From Candidatus Ruthenibacterium merdavium (GTDB lineage: Bacteria; Bacillota; Clostridia; Oscillospirales; Ruminococcaceae): DNA of 64,000 bases. Positions within the stretch are counted from its first letter, which is position 1. Every line of letters begins with the position of its first letter. Below, in pieces: positions 41,235 to 50,496 of this stretch. The stretch is taken from NCBI GenBank assembly GCA_019119935.1, contig DWWA01000007.1, positions 1 through 64,000 of the forward strand, in the 5' to 3' direction. Both the position numbers and the translations under genes were made by a program. A model generated the notes under the pieces. The model was not told the origin of the DNA. It did not search any database and saw nothing but the letters and a program-made list of their open reading frames with translations.

Positions 41235-41524
41235 AACATACAATACCCCTTTGTAATTACGTATCGTAAATTATAACCGAAACAAAACCTTTTGTAAATA
41301 TCTAAAATGGCGAAAAAAACCAAAATTCTTTGTGGAAAAGAAAAAATAGCTATATCGTGTGGGAAACACTGGCATTATTCCTCAAAATATAGTATGATAT
41401 GAATAAAAAAATTTTTGTGAACGAGTATGCGGCAAGCGTTTTTGAGCCGGTAGAGCGGCGCGCGCATGTCAGCAAAACGGCGGCGCGGGTGCGAACCGCT
41501 TTTTTTGTGAAAAGGGAGAGATGT

Positions 41525-42151
41525 ATGAAAAATTATCGTCTTTATTTGATTCGTCACGGCATTACACAGGGGAATCTCGACGGCATTTACATGGGAAGCG
41601 GAACCGATCAGCCGCTGTGCGCCGAAGGTGTGCAGCGTTTGGAAGCGCTGAAAGGTCAGTATCGTTACCCGGATGTCAACACTGTGTTTTCCAGCCCGAT
41701 GCAGCGTGCGATTGAAACGGCGGAAATTCTTTTCCCGTTTGCCAAAGATAAAATCATCTTGGAGGATTTGCGCGAAACGGATTTCGGCGAGTTTGAAGGA
41801 CAGAAAATGACCGACCTGCTGGAAGATGAGGCATTCAAACGCTGGATGGACCCCACGCAGCATTTTACGCCGAACGGCGGCGAGCGTGCGGAAGACTTTC
41901 ATCAGCGGTGCCGCCATGTTTTAATGGGCATGCTGGAGTATATGATGAAAGCAGGCGTGGAAAAGGCGGCGTGTGTAACGCACGGCGGCGTGATTATGAG
42001 TATGCTTGCGCAGTGCGGCCTGCCCCAGCGCAGCCCGCAGGAGTGCATGGCAGACCCCGGCTGCGGCTACGAAGTGCAGTGCAGTGCGCAAATGTGGATG
42101 CGTGATAATGCCGTGGAGCCTGTGGCGATTGTGCCTTACGGCTATCTATAA
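41525..42151 (+). CDS. Histidine phosphatase (phosphoglycerate mutase-like) family protein
   Basis: YLIRHGITQGNLDGIYMGSGTDQPL, ETDFGEFEG, CVTHGGVI; start 41525. Confidence 0.93.
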   Translation: MKNYRLYLIRHGITQGNLDGIYMGSGTDQPLCAEGVQRLEALKGQYRYPDVNTVFSSPMQRAIETAEILFPFAKDKIILEDLRETDFGEFEGQKMTDLLEDEAFKRWMDPTQHFTPNGGERAEDFHQRCRHVLMGMLEYMMKAGVEKAACVTHGGVIMSMLAQCGLPQRSPQECMADPGCGYEVQCSAQMWMRDNAVEPVAIVPYGYL

Positions 42152-42169
42152 TATTTGATAAGGCTGGGA

Positions 42170-42199
42170 AAGGGCGCTTTGCGAGAGCAAAGCGCCCTT
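42170..42199 (+). terminator. Intrinsic terminator
   Basis: AAGGGCGCTTTGC-GAGA-GCAAAGCGCCCTTTT. Confidence 0.88.
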
Positions 42200-42379
42200 T
42201 TGTGCTCTTTTTTTGTCATGTGGTGAAAACCGAAAAGACATACAAAAGCAAGTTTAATGCATTATGAAAAATATTTTCGTCATTGTGAACAATCTTTTTG
42301 CATAACATTTTACATCGCTTTTTTGATGCAATATCTTTAAAAAAATAAAAAAGTGTGATAATATTTTTGTATAACTTGC

Positions 42380-42565
42380 TGTTGCATTACCGAGAAATGC
42401 AGCACGGCCTTGTCAAAAAGGCCGGCAAAGCCTGAAATTCGGCTGGGTGCAAGGGCGGCGCGCATGTGCGCTGTCATGCAGAAAATCATTTTCTGCACGG
42501 GGTGCTTGCTTTTTTGCCAATTAAAGCAAGGCGGCAATCGCTCCAAGTATCAGAAAGAGGGTAGA
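42380..42565 (+). promoter_or_regulatory. Long multi-hairpin 5' leader of the EF-G paralogue
   Basis: Hairpins TGCTGTTGCATT/AATGCAGCA, GGCCTTGTCAAAAAGGCC, AGCCTGAAATTCGGCT, GCGCGCATGTGCGC, GCAGAAAATCATTTTCTGC; no ORF. Confidence 0.45.
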
Positions 42566-42570
42566 GCGTT

Positions 42571-44655
42571 ATGAACTATGCAAATGATCGAATTCGTACC
42601 GTGCTGTTGGCCGGCCATGCAGGCGCAGGAAAAACCACGCTCGCGGAAGCACTGCTGTACTTAACAAAAGGAACCGACCGTCTGGGCCGCGTAGAGGACG
42701 GAAACACGGTGTGCGATTATGATCCCGATGAAGCGAAAAGACATGCTTCGCTTTCTTCGGCAGTAGCGCCGGTTGAGTTTGACGGTGTGAAAATCAATTT
42801 GATTGACACTCCGGGCTTGTTTGATTTTGAGGCGGGTTTATACGAGGGAATCCGTGCGGCGGAAAGCGTGCTGATTGCCGTTTCCGCACGAAGCGGCCTG
42901 AGCGTGGGGGCGCAGAAGGCCTATCAGCTGGCAGTGAAAAATGAAAAAGCACGCATGTTCTACGTCAGCAAGGTGGATGCGGAGAATGCCGATTTTTATA
43001 AAGTGTTTGAAGAGCTGAAAACAGAAATTGGCCCTTCCGTTTGTCCCGTTGTGGTTCCCATTGAGCAGGCAGGCGGCCGCATTTACTTGAACCTTATTAC
43101 GAAAAAGGCGTACAGCTATGCCGGCGACGGCACTGCGCGTGAGGTTCCTGTTCCCAGCTACGGCCATCGCACCGAGGGACTCATTGCCGCCATGCGTGAG
43201 GCGGTTGCCGAAACCGACGAAGCGCTGATGGAGAAATTCTTTGAAGGCGAGCCGTTTACCGAGGAAGAGATGATTGAAGGCATTCGCATGGGTACGCGCG
43301 CAGGCACGATTACGCCCGTTGTGTGCGGTGCCTCCACCTCCATGGCGGCAACCGATCAAGTGCTTTGGGCCATGCGCAAATTGCTGCCCAGCGCCGCACG
43401 CGCCGCGGGTGAAATCGGCACAGACCGCGACGGCAATCCCGTTGAAATCGCATGTGATCCCGATGCACCGCTGTGCGCTTACGTATTTAAAACCGTTGCC
43501 GACCCGTTTGTGGGTAAAATGAGCTATGTAAAAGTCATCAGCGGCAAGCTGACCACCGACACTCCTGCGTTTAACCCGCGCACGGGCGAGCCGGAGCGTC
43601 TTGGTAAGCTGGCGTTTGCAAAAGGCAAAAAGCTGATTGACACCGACTGCATTTCTGCGGGCGATGTAGGCGTTTTGACAAAATTGCCGAACGCGAAAAC
43701 AGGCGATACCCTGTGCGCCCCGGGGCGCGTGGTGACGCTGGAACAGCCGTCTTTCCCTGTTCCCACGCTTTCCATGGCCATCAAAGTGAAGAACAAGGGC
43801 GATGAGAGCAAAGTGTCCGGCGCACTCCAGCGCCTGATGGAGGAAGACCCCACCATCGGCTACCGTGTGGACACCGAAACTGTCCAGCAGATTCTCAGCG
43901 GTATGGGCGAGCAGCATTTGGATGTTGTGTGCTCCAAGCTGAAAAATAAATTCGGTGTGGAAATTGCGCTGGCAAAACCGCGCATTGCCTACCGTGAATC
44001 CATCCGCAAGAAATTTAAGGCGCAGGGCCGCCACAAAAAGCAAACGGGCGGTCACGGCCAGTTCGGTGATGTATGGATTGAATTTGAGCCCACTTCCGAC
44101 GGTGATTTTGTGTTTGAGGAAAAAGTGTTCGGCGGCAGTGTGCCGAAAAACTTCTTCCCGGCAGTCGAAAAAGGCTTGCAGGAAGCGGTGCAGCACGGCG
44201 TGCTGGCGGGATATCCCGTTGTGGGCCTGAAGGCCACTTTGCTGGACGGAAGCTATCACCCCGTGGACTCTTCGGAAATGGCGTTTAAAATGGCGGCAAA
44301 AATTGCCTATAAGGCAGCCTTGCCGCAGGCAGGCCCTGTGCTGCTTGAGCCGATCGGCATGCTGAAGGCGACTGTTCCCAACGACGCCACCGGCGACATT
44401 ATGGGAGAAGTAACCAAGCGGCGCGGCCGTGTGCTGGGCATGAACCCGGCCGAAAACGGAATGCAGACGGTGGAAGCAGAAGTACCCGTAAGCGAGATGC
44501 ATGACTTCACCACCTATCTGCGCCAGACGACACAAGGACGCGGCAGCTTTGTATTTGAGTTTGCCCGTTATGAGGCGTTGCCTTCACAATTGGAGGGTAA
44601 AGTGATCGAGGACGCCAAAAAGTTTATGGATATCAAGTCGGACGACGAAGTATAG
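42571..44655 (+). CDS. Elongation factor G-like protein (EF-G2/FusA2-type paralogue)
   Basis: GHAGAGKTTLAEALLY, five-domain EF-G layout; switch II LIDTPGLFDFEAG and G4-region SKVD depart from canonical DTPGH / NKxD. Confidence 0.92.
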   Translation: MNYANDRIRTVLLAGHAGAGKTTLAEALLYLTKGTDRLGRVEDGNTVCDYDPDEAKRHASLSSAVAPVEFDGVKINLIDTPGLFDFEAGLYEGIRAAESVLIAVSARSGLSVGAQKAYQLAVKNEKARMFYVSKVDAENADFYKVFEELKTEIGPSVCPVVVPIEQAGGRIYLNLITKKAYSYAGDGTAREVPVPSYGHRTEGLIAAMREAVAETDEALMEKFFEGEPFTEEEMIEGIRMGTRAGTITPVVCGASTSMAATDQVLWAMRKLLPSAARAAGEIGTDRDGNPVEIACDPDAPLCAYVFKTVADPFVGKMSYVKVISGKLTTDTPAFNPRTGEPERLGKLAFAKGKKLIDTDCISAGDVGVLTKLPNAKTGDTLCAPGRVVTLEQPSFPVPTLSMAIKVKNKGDESKVSGALQRLMEEDPTIGYRVDTETVQQILSGMGEQHLDVVCSKLKNKFGVEIALAKPRIAYRESIRKKFKAQGRHKKQTGGHGQFGDVWIEFEPTSDGDFVFEEKVFGGSVPKNFFPAVEKGLQEAVQHGVLAGYPVVGLKATLLDGSYHPVDSSEMAFKMAAKIAYKAALPQAGPVLLEPIGMLKATVPNDATGDIMGEVTKRRGRVLGMNPAENGMQTVEAEVPVSEMHDFTTYLRQTTQGRGSFVFEFARYEALPSQLEGKVIEDAKKFMDIKSDDEV

Positions 44656-44681
44656 AGTCGTCGATACCTCTCCCCCCTCGG

Positions 44682-44715
44682 CACGGGCAGTCTTCTCGGG
44701 ACTGCCCGTGCTTGT
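44682..44715 (+). terminator. Intrinsic terminator
   Basis: GCACGGGCAGTC-TTCTCGG-GACTGCCCGTGC then TTGT. Confidence 0.75.
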
Positions 44716-44835
44716 CTGTCAAGCGGCAGAGCAGGCAAATTTCTTTTATATATTCTTCCTAAAGGATAAAAACAGTTGAATATGCAAAAAAAGAATGAGG
44801 AAAAATGTCACTTTATACAAAAAAGAGAGTTTTGC

Positions 44836-44864
44836 TTGACACGCCCATATAAAGAAGTTATAAT
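44836..44864 (+). promoter_or_regulatory. Perfect-consensus sigma-A promoter for greA (TTGACA-N17-TATAAT)
   Basis: ttgacacgcccatataaagaagttataat. Confidence 0.85.
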
Positions 44865-44950
44865 AGTGAGCATTGTACGGCCGGTTGGAAAGAGTTTATG
44901 TGCGGTGCGTACAGTAGAGTATTCAGTGCAAACTGTGCCAAAGGAGAACG

Positions 44951-45439
44951 ATGAACGTGAATAAAGAAGTCGTTATGACATATGCAGGTCTGCGTGCGCT
45001 GGAAGACGAGTTGGAAAACTTGAAAACCGTGAAGCGTAAAGAAGTTGCCGAAAAGATCAAAGTGGCGCGTGGCTACGGCGATTTGTCTGAAAACAGCGAA
45101 TATGACGAGGCGAAAAATGAGCAGGGCTTGGTGGAAAGCCGCATTGCCGAGCTGGAAAAGCGCTTAAAACATGCACGAGTGATTGACGAAAGTGAGCTGA
45201 GCAACGACAGCATCAGCGTTGGCAGCCACGTCAAGATTAAAGATGAGGACGGCGAAGAGGAAGAGTACGATATTACCGGCTCGACCGAGGCAGACCCGCT
45301 GGAGGGTAAAATCTCCGACGAAAGCCCCATCGGCGCTGCGCTGATTGGCCACGCTGTGGGCGACAAGGTGGATGTCACGCTGCCCAACGGAACAACTGTT
45401 TTTTACGAAGTTGTGGAAATCAGCGGCGCAATCCGATAA
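44951..45439 (+). CDS. greA: Transcription elongation factor GreA
   Basis: [46 protein letters not shown]. Confidence 0.96.
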   Translation: MNVNKEVVMTYAGLRALEDELENLKTVKRKEVAEKIKVARGYGDLSENSEYDEAKNEQGLVESRIAELEKRLKHARVIDESELSNDSISVGSHVKIKDEDGEEEEYDITGSTEADPLEGKISDESPIGAALIGHAVGDKVDVTLPNGTTVFYEVVEISGAIR

Positions 45440-45481
45440 ATCCGAAAAGAAAAGCTGTTTTGCTTTTTTGAGATTTGTGAA

Positions 45482-45508
45482 AAAACAGGTGCGCAAGCAC
45501 CTGTTTTT
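45482..45508 (+). terminator. Intrinsic terminator
   Basis: AAAACAGGTGC-GCAA-GCACCTGTTTTT. Confidence 0.88.
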
Positions 45509-45619
45509 GTGTTATACTATTGCTTGTAGATGCTGAAAGGGCGGCCGCGGGCTGCTTTTTCAAAAGGATTGTCAGACACGGCGTGCCGTGTCGGGAATTT
45601 ATAATAGGAGAGAACGTTC

Positions 45620-47587
45620 ATGGCAGAAAATCAGATGCCCATTCAAAATGAAGCACAAGACCAGCAGGACTACAACGAGCTGGTCGCCATTCGCCGCGAA
45701 AAATTAAAAGCGCTTCAAGACGCAGGCAAAGATCCTTTTGCGAACACCGTTTGGCCGCAGAGCGATTTTGCCGCAGAGATTAAAGAAAGCTTTGTCGATT
45801 TGCCCGAGGACGCCGAGCCGCGCCGTGTCTGCATGGCGGGCCGCATGATGTCCAAGCGCGTGATGGGCAAAGCGAGCTTTGCCGACTTGCGCGATAAAAG
45901 CGGAAACATTCAAATGTATGTGCGCCGCGACGACATCGGCACCGATTCCTATCAGGAATTTAAAAAGTTTGATATCGGCGATATCGTCGGTGTGCGCGGC
46001 TTTGTGTTCCGCACAAAAATGGGCGAGATCAGCGTGCATGTAACGGAAATTGTGCTTTTGAGCAAAAGCCTTCTGCCTCTTCCCGAAAAGTTCCACGGCC
46101 TGACCGACCGCGAAACACGCTACCGTCAGCGCTATGTGGATTTGATTGTCAATCCCGAAGTAAAAGACGTTTTCATCAAACGCAGCAAGATTATTAAGGA
46201 AATCCGCAATTACCTTGACGACCATGCGTTTATGGAGGTGGAAACGCCGGTTCTGCATACGCAGGCAGGCGGCGCGGCGGCACGTCCGTTTATTACCCAC
46301 CACAATACGCTCGACATAGATATGTACATGCGCATTGCGCTGGAGCTGCACCTGAAACGCCTCGTGGTGGGCGGTTTGGACCGTGTGTACGAAATTGGCC
46401 GCGTGTTCCGCAACGAGGGTATGGATACGCGCCATAACCCCGAGTTCACGATGCTGGAGGCTTATCAGGCATACACCGATTACCGCGGCATGATGGACTT
46501 GTGCGAAGATATGATGCGTACGGTAGCGCGCAAAGTAAACGGCACGGCTGTCTGTGAGCTGGACGGCGTGACCTACGACCTCGAAAAGCCCTTTACCCGC
46601 ATCAGCATGGTGGAGGCGGTGCGTCAGCACGCCGGAGTGGACTTTGATGCGATTGCCGACGATGAGGCGGCAAAAGCAGTTGCCAAAGAGCATCATGTGG
46701 CATTTGAGCCGCACCACAAAAAGGGCGATATTCTGAACCTGTTCTTCGAGGAGTTTGTTGAGGAGAAGCTGGTTCAGCCCACCTTCCTGACCGGCCATCC
46801 CGTTGAAATCAGCCCGCTGTCGAAAAAAGACCAAAGCAATCCTGCTTATACCGAGCGTTTTGAGCTGTTTATCGGCGGACGCGAGTACTGCAATGCGTTC
46901 AGCGAGCTGAACGATCCGATTGACCAGCGTCAGCGCTTTGAATATCAGGAGTTCTTGAAGGCGCACGGCGATGACGAAGCTTCCGGTGTGGATGAGGACT
47001 TCCTCAATGCGCTCAGCTACGGTCTGCCCCCGACAGGCGGTATCGGCATCGGCGTTGACCGTTTTGTGATGCTTCTGACGGGTGCTTCTACGATTCGTGA
47101 CGTGCTGTTGTTCCCCACCATGAAACCGCTGGATGCTGTGAAAAAAGAAAGCGCGGCAGACGGTGAGGCTCAGCAGGCACCGAAAACCGAGGAGAAGCCG
47201 GCAGAGAAAATTGATTTTTCCAACGTGAAAATTGAGCCGCTGTTTGAGGAATATGTGGATTTTGAAACATTCAGCAAATCGGATTTCCGTGCGGTAAAAG
47301 TGAAAGCGTGCGAAGCCGTGCCCAAGAGCAAAAAGCTGTTGAAATTTGTTTTGGATGACGGCACAAGTACAGACAGAGTGATTCTCAGCGGGATTCACGA
47401 GTACTACGAGCCGGAAGAGCTGGTGGGAAAAACCTGCATCGCAATTACAAACCTGCCGCCCAGACCGATGATGGGAATTGATTCGTGCGGCATGCTGATT
47501 TCCGCCGTGCACGAGGAAAACGGGAAAGAGGGGCTCAACCTTCTGATGGTTGACAGCCGCATTCCCGCAGGCGCGAAGCTGTATTAA
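45620..47587 (+). CDS. lysS: Lysine--tRNA ligase with C-terminal Trbp111/MetG-type tRNA-binding domain
   Basis: Class II LysRS motifs (RNEGMDTRHNPEFTMLEAYQAY, GIGIGVDRFVMLLTG) followed by DFRAVKVKACEAVPKSKKLLKFVLDDG...LPPRPMMGIDSCGMLISA. Confidence 0.95.
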   Translation: MAENQMPIQNEAQDQQDYNELVAIRREKLKALQDAGKDPFANTVWPQSDFAAEIKESFVDLPEDAEPRRVCMAGRMMSKRVMGKASFADLRDKSGNIQMYVRRDDIGTDSYQEFKKFDIGDIVGVRGFVFRTKMGEISVHVTEIVLLSKSLLPLPEKFHGLTDRETRYRQRYVDLIVNPEVKDVFIKRSKIIKEIRNYLDDHAFMEVETPVLHTQAGGAAARPFITHHNTLDIDMYMRIALELHLKRLVVGGLDRVYEIGRVFRNEGMDTRHNPEFTMLEAYQAYTDYRGMMDLCEDMMRTVARKVNGTAVCELDGVTYDLEKPFTRISMVEAVRQHAGVDFDAIADDEAAKAVAKEHHVAFEPHHKKGDILNLFFEEFVEEKLVQPTFLTGHPVEISPLSKKDQSNPAYTERFELFIGGREYCNAFSELNDPIDQRQRFEYQEFLKAHGDDEASGVDEDFLNALSYGLPPTGGIGIGVDRFVMLLTGASTIRDVLLFPTMKPLDAVKKESAADGEAQQAPKTEEKPAEKIDFSNVKIEPLFEEYVDFETFSKSDFRAVKVKACEAVPKSKKLLKFVLDDGTSTDRVILSGIHEYYEPEELVGKTCIAITNLPPRPMMGIDSCGMLISAVHEENGKEGLNLLMVDSRIPAGAKLY

Positions 47588-47631
47588 AGCGGTGCGGCTC
47601 TTTACAGCCGCAGAAATAAGATAAAACCTAT

Positions 47632-47670
47632 AAAACAGGCGTTTCCGCAGCGGCGGAAGCGCCTGTTTTT
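47632..47670 (+). terminator. Intrinsic terminator
   Basis: AAAACAGGCGTTTCCGC-AGC-GGCGGAAGCGCCTGTTTTT. Confidence 0.85.
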
Positions 47671-47769
47671 ATGCGCTTGAGCCTAAAGCGAAAAAGCGTT
47701 TTCCTTTCGGAGAAGCACAGGAATTTTGAAAAGCGAGGGTTTATATCAGCCGATTGTTCTTAAAAAATA

Positions 47770-47817
47770 ACCACTTATCGGTAAACGGTGGAAAAGAAGT
47801 GCCAATTGTCTTATACT
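47770..47817 (+). promoter_or_regulatory. Candidate LytTR autoregulatory operator/promoter
   Basis: ACCACTTATCGGTAAACGGTGGAAAAGAAGTGCC upstream of TATACT and the LytTR gene. Confidence 0.4.
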
Positions 47818-47847
47818 GAAACTGCGACGAGGAGGTGACAAAACGTC

Positions 47848-48288
47848 ATGCAGGTGGAAATTAAAATTGATGAACAATGCCTTGAGCCGAAAATTGTCAT
47901 TGTCACACGCGAGGTAACAGATGAAATCAATGAAATTGTGAAAAGCCTTTCTTGTGATTCACACATGAGAATTGTTGGGTTTCAGGAAAGCTGTGCAGAA
48001 ATTTTACAGCAAGAAAACATTGAGCGGGTATTTGCCTCGGACGGAAAAGTGATTGCCCAAACAGACACAGGTGAATACGTTTTGCGGCTGAGGCTCTATG
48101 AAGCCGAGCAGCGGCTGAACCGGCACAGTTTTGTGAGGATATCCAACTCCGAAATCATCAACTTAAAAAAAGTAAAAGGTTTTGATTTAAGCTTCGCGGG
48201 AACGATTTGTGTAACACTGACGAACGGGACGGTTACTTATGTTTCACGGCGTTATGTCGCTAAAATTAAACAAGTATTAGGAATATGA
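47848..48288 (+). CDS. LytTR-type DNA-binding transcriptional regulator
   Basis: RLYEAEQRLNRHSFVRISNSEIINLKKVKGFDLSFAGTICVTLTNGTVTYVSRRYVAKIKQVLGI. Confidence 0.93.
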   Translation: MQVEIKIDEQCLEPKIVIVTREVTDEINEIVKSLSCDSHMRIVGFQESCAEILQQENIERVFASDGKVIAQTDTGEYVLRLRLYEAEQRLNRHSFVRISNSEIINLKKVKGFDLSFAGTICVTLTNGTVTYVSRRYVAKIKQVLGI

Positions 48289-48297
48289 GGTGATTTT

Positions 48298-48771
48298 ATG
48301 AAAAAGAAAATCATTTATGACGCAGCATCGGGATTCCCCATCGGCATTGCCGTCGGATTTTTGTTTTCTCTCATTGTTTCCGTATTGATTGGAGATGGCA
48401 GCTTTTACCCTGTGATGCCGGAGCTTGCCGTGAAAACGGGAAGCGAGCTGAATGCAGTCATTCTTCAAACGGTTTTGTGCGGCGCGCTGGGCTCGGTATT
48501 CAAAGGGGCGAGCATCGTCTGGGAACTGGAATCTTGGAGCCTTTTGAAGCAAACCGGCGTTTACTTTGCCATTGGCTGCGTTGCGATGGCGGCGGCTGCG
48601 TATACGGCAGGCTGGATGCATTCTTCTATTTTGGGAGCGCTTTTCTTTATCGCAGCCTTTGGCGTGATTTTCGTGCTGATCTGGATTGTTCAATATTTTC
48701 TTTGGAAAAGAAAGGTCGAACAAATTAACGAAAGGCTGAAAAAAGGCGGCGCTATTCAGCAAAACGATTGA
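48298..48771 (+). CDS. DUF3021-family membrane protein
   Basis: Four predicted TM helices and adjacency to a LytTR regulator. Confidence 0.85.
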   Translation: MKKKIIYDAASGFPIGIAVGFLFSLIVSVLIGDGSFYPVMPELAVKTGSELNAVILQTVLCGALGSVFKGASIVWELESWSLLKQTGVYFAIGCVAMAAAAYTAGWMHSSILGALFFIAAFGVIFVLIWIVQYFLWKRKVEQINERLKKGGAIQQND

Positions 48772-48917
48772 TTTTTTGTGAAAAAATTCGTATACCTGTG
48801 TTGTAATTTCCGGCTTTTTTCTCCGTTCTGACCGTAAAAAAATACTTACACGCGGCAGCCTTCCTTTGATACAATAATACCACGGGCTGCATAAGCCCTA
48901 AAATGGAAGGAGAAAAA

Positions 48918-49406
48918 ATGAATATGCCGCAAAACAAAAGAGAAAGTTTAATTTACACGGTGCTGATGTGCTTTGTTATGGTGCTTTGGATGAGCATTTA
49001 TAATGTAGCGCTTCAATACGGAAAGCTTGATTTTGAGGTTCTGGCTGCCGCATGGATCGGCTTTCCGATTGCCTATGTGTTTGCCATGTGCTGTGATTGG
49101 TTTTTTGTGTCGAAGCTGGCGAAAGGCTTTACCTTTGGCTTTTTGGTAAAGCCGGAAGATTCCGTGCTGAAAAAAGTGGTTTGTGTATCCTCTTGCATGG
49201 TGGTGCCGATGGTTTTGATCATGTCGCTGTACGGCGCGGTGGAAGGTGCGGTACATACCGGGGGATGGAACGGCATCTTGAGCGCGTGGCTTTTTAATAT
49301 TCCGCGCAACTTTGTCATGGCGCTGCCTTTGCAGCTGCTGATTGCCGGCCCGCCGGTGCGAAAGGTGTTTCGCGGATTATTCCCGGTTGGGAAGGTGCTC
49401 GAATAA
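48918..49406 (+). CDS. DUF2798-like membrane protein
   Basis: Hydrophobic repeats, WIGFPIAYVFAMCCDWFFVSKLAKG; start 48918. Confidence 0.7.
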   Translation: MNMPQNKRESLIYTVLMCFVMVLWMSIYNVALQYGKLDFEVLAAAWIGFPIAYVFAMCCDWFFVSKLAKGFTFGFLVKPEDSVLKKVVCVSSCMVVPMVLIMSLYGAVEGAVHTGGWNGILSAWLFNIPRNFVMALPLQLLIAGPPVRKVFRGLFPVGKVLE

Positions 49407-49444
49407 AAATCAGTTAAAAATAAGGGCGGTTGCGCTGAAAACGG

Positions 49445-49482
49445 TCAGGGTGTGCAGAATAGTTTGCACGCCCTGATTTTTT
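49445..49482 (+). terminator. Intrinsic terminator
   Basis: TCAGGGTGTGCA...TGCACGCCCTGATTTTTT. Confidence 0.78.
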
Positions 49483-49650
49483 GTCAGAACTGGTTAACAA
49501 ATGTTAAAAAATAAAGCGCATGTTTTTTTGCAGCTGTAAGCTAACTTTTGCGCAAAAACAGGACAGATGAAGCAACAAATTTGATGTGGAATTATTTTTT
49601 TGGGGTCATCAGTCATAAATTTTGCGAATTGAATTTGGTTAAAGATGATA

Positions 49651-49679
49651 TTGTGAAAAAACAAACGACGCGTTATAAT
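49651..49679 (+). promoter_or_regulatory. Promoter for the fucose operon (TTGTGA-N17-TATAAT)
   Basis: ttgtgaaaaaacaaacgacgcgttataat. Confidence 0.6.
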
Positions 49680-49792
49680 TCACATGTGGACGCTATCTTC
49701 ACATGGCGGCAGCGGTTTCAAACATCAGAAATGCCATGCGGACGTATGTGAAAAAGGTTCGGCGAATTTATACGCAGGAAAGGATATAAAAG

Positions 49793-50482
49793 ATGGATAT
49801 TCAGTTAATCAAAGAGCAAATCTGCGATGTGTGCCACAAAATGTGGCAGCTGGGATGGGTTGCGGCAAATGACGGCAACGTTTCGGCACGCTTGGAGGAC
49901 GGTACGTTTCTCTGCACGCCCACCGGCATGAGCAAAAGCTTTATTACCCCGGAAAAGCTCATTCGCATTGATGCAGACGGCAATATTGTGGAAGCGGCGG
50001 AGGGCCTGCGTCCGTCCAGCGAGATTAAAATGCATTTGCGCTGCTACGAAAAGCGCCCCGATGTATGGAGTGTAGTGCATGCACATCCTCCCGGAGCAAC
50101 CGGCTTTGCCGTGGCGCATAAAGCAATGGATATGTACAATATGATTGAGGATGTGGCTGTCATCGGCAGTGTTCCTCTTACGCCTTACGGCACCCCCAGC
50201 ACCGCAGAAGTGCCCGATTCCATCGAGCCGTATTTGGAAGAGCACGACGTCATGCTGCTGGAAAACCACGGCGCACTGGCCGTGGGCAGCGACGTCATCA
50301 CCGCTTTCTACCGTATGGAGAGCTTGGAACTGTGGGCGAAAATTACCATCAACGCGGTGATTTTGGGCGGCAGCAAGGACATCAGCCGAGAGAACATCCA
50401 AAAGCTGATTGACCTGCGCGGATATTACAAAGTTACGGGCCGTCATCCCGGCTACAAAAAGTTCGATAACGGCTTAAAATAA
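49793..50482 (+). CDS. fucA: L-fuculose-phosphate aldolase (class II aldolase)
   Basis: NDGNVSARLEDGTFLCTPTGMSK, VVHAHPPGATGFA; next to fucI. Confidence 0.88.
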   Translation: MDIQLIKEQICDVCHKMWQLGWVAANDGNVSARLEDGTFLCTPTGMSKSFITPEKLIRIDADGNIVEAAEGLRPSSEIKMHLRCYEKRPDVWSVVHAHPPGATGFAVAHKAMDMYNMIEDVAVIGSVPLTPYGTPSTAEVPDSIEPYLEEHDVMLLENHGALAVGSDVITAFYRMESLELWAKITINAVILGGSKDISRENIQKLIDLRGYYKVTGRHPGYKKFDNGLK

Positions 50483-50496
50483 AAGGGCGTGATACA

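Noticed and set aside
42838-44535. 565-aa minus-strand ORF opposite the EF-G paralogue
   Set aside because: Antisense shadow ORF; His/Arg-rich composition typical of reverse reading of a coding region
44776-44964. 62-aa ORF before greA
   Set aside because: Spans the perfect greA promoter and UTR and has no RBS
45704-47512. 602-aa minus-strand ORF opposite lysS
   Set aside because: Antisense shadow ORF of a confidently identified gene
49548-49751. 67-aa ORF upstream of fucA
   Set aside because: Lies over the predicted fucose operon promoter; no RBS or family features
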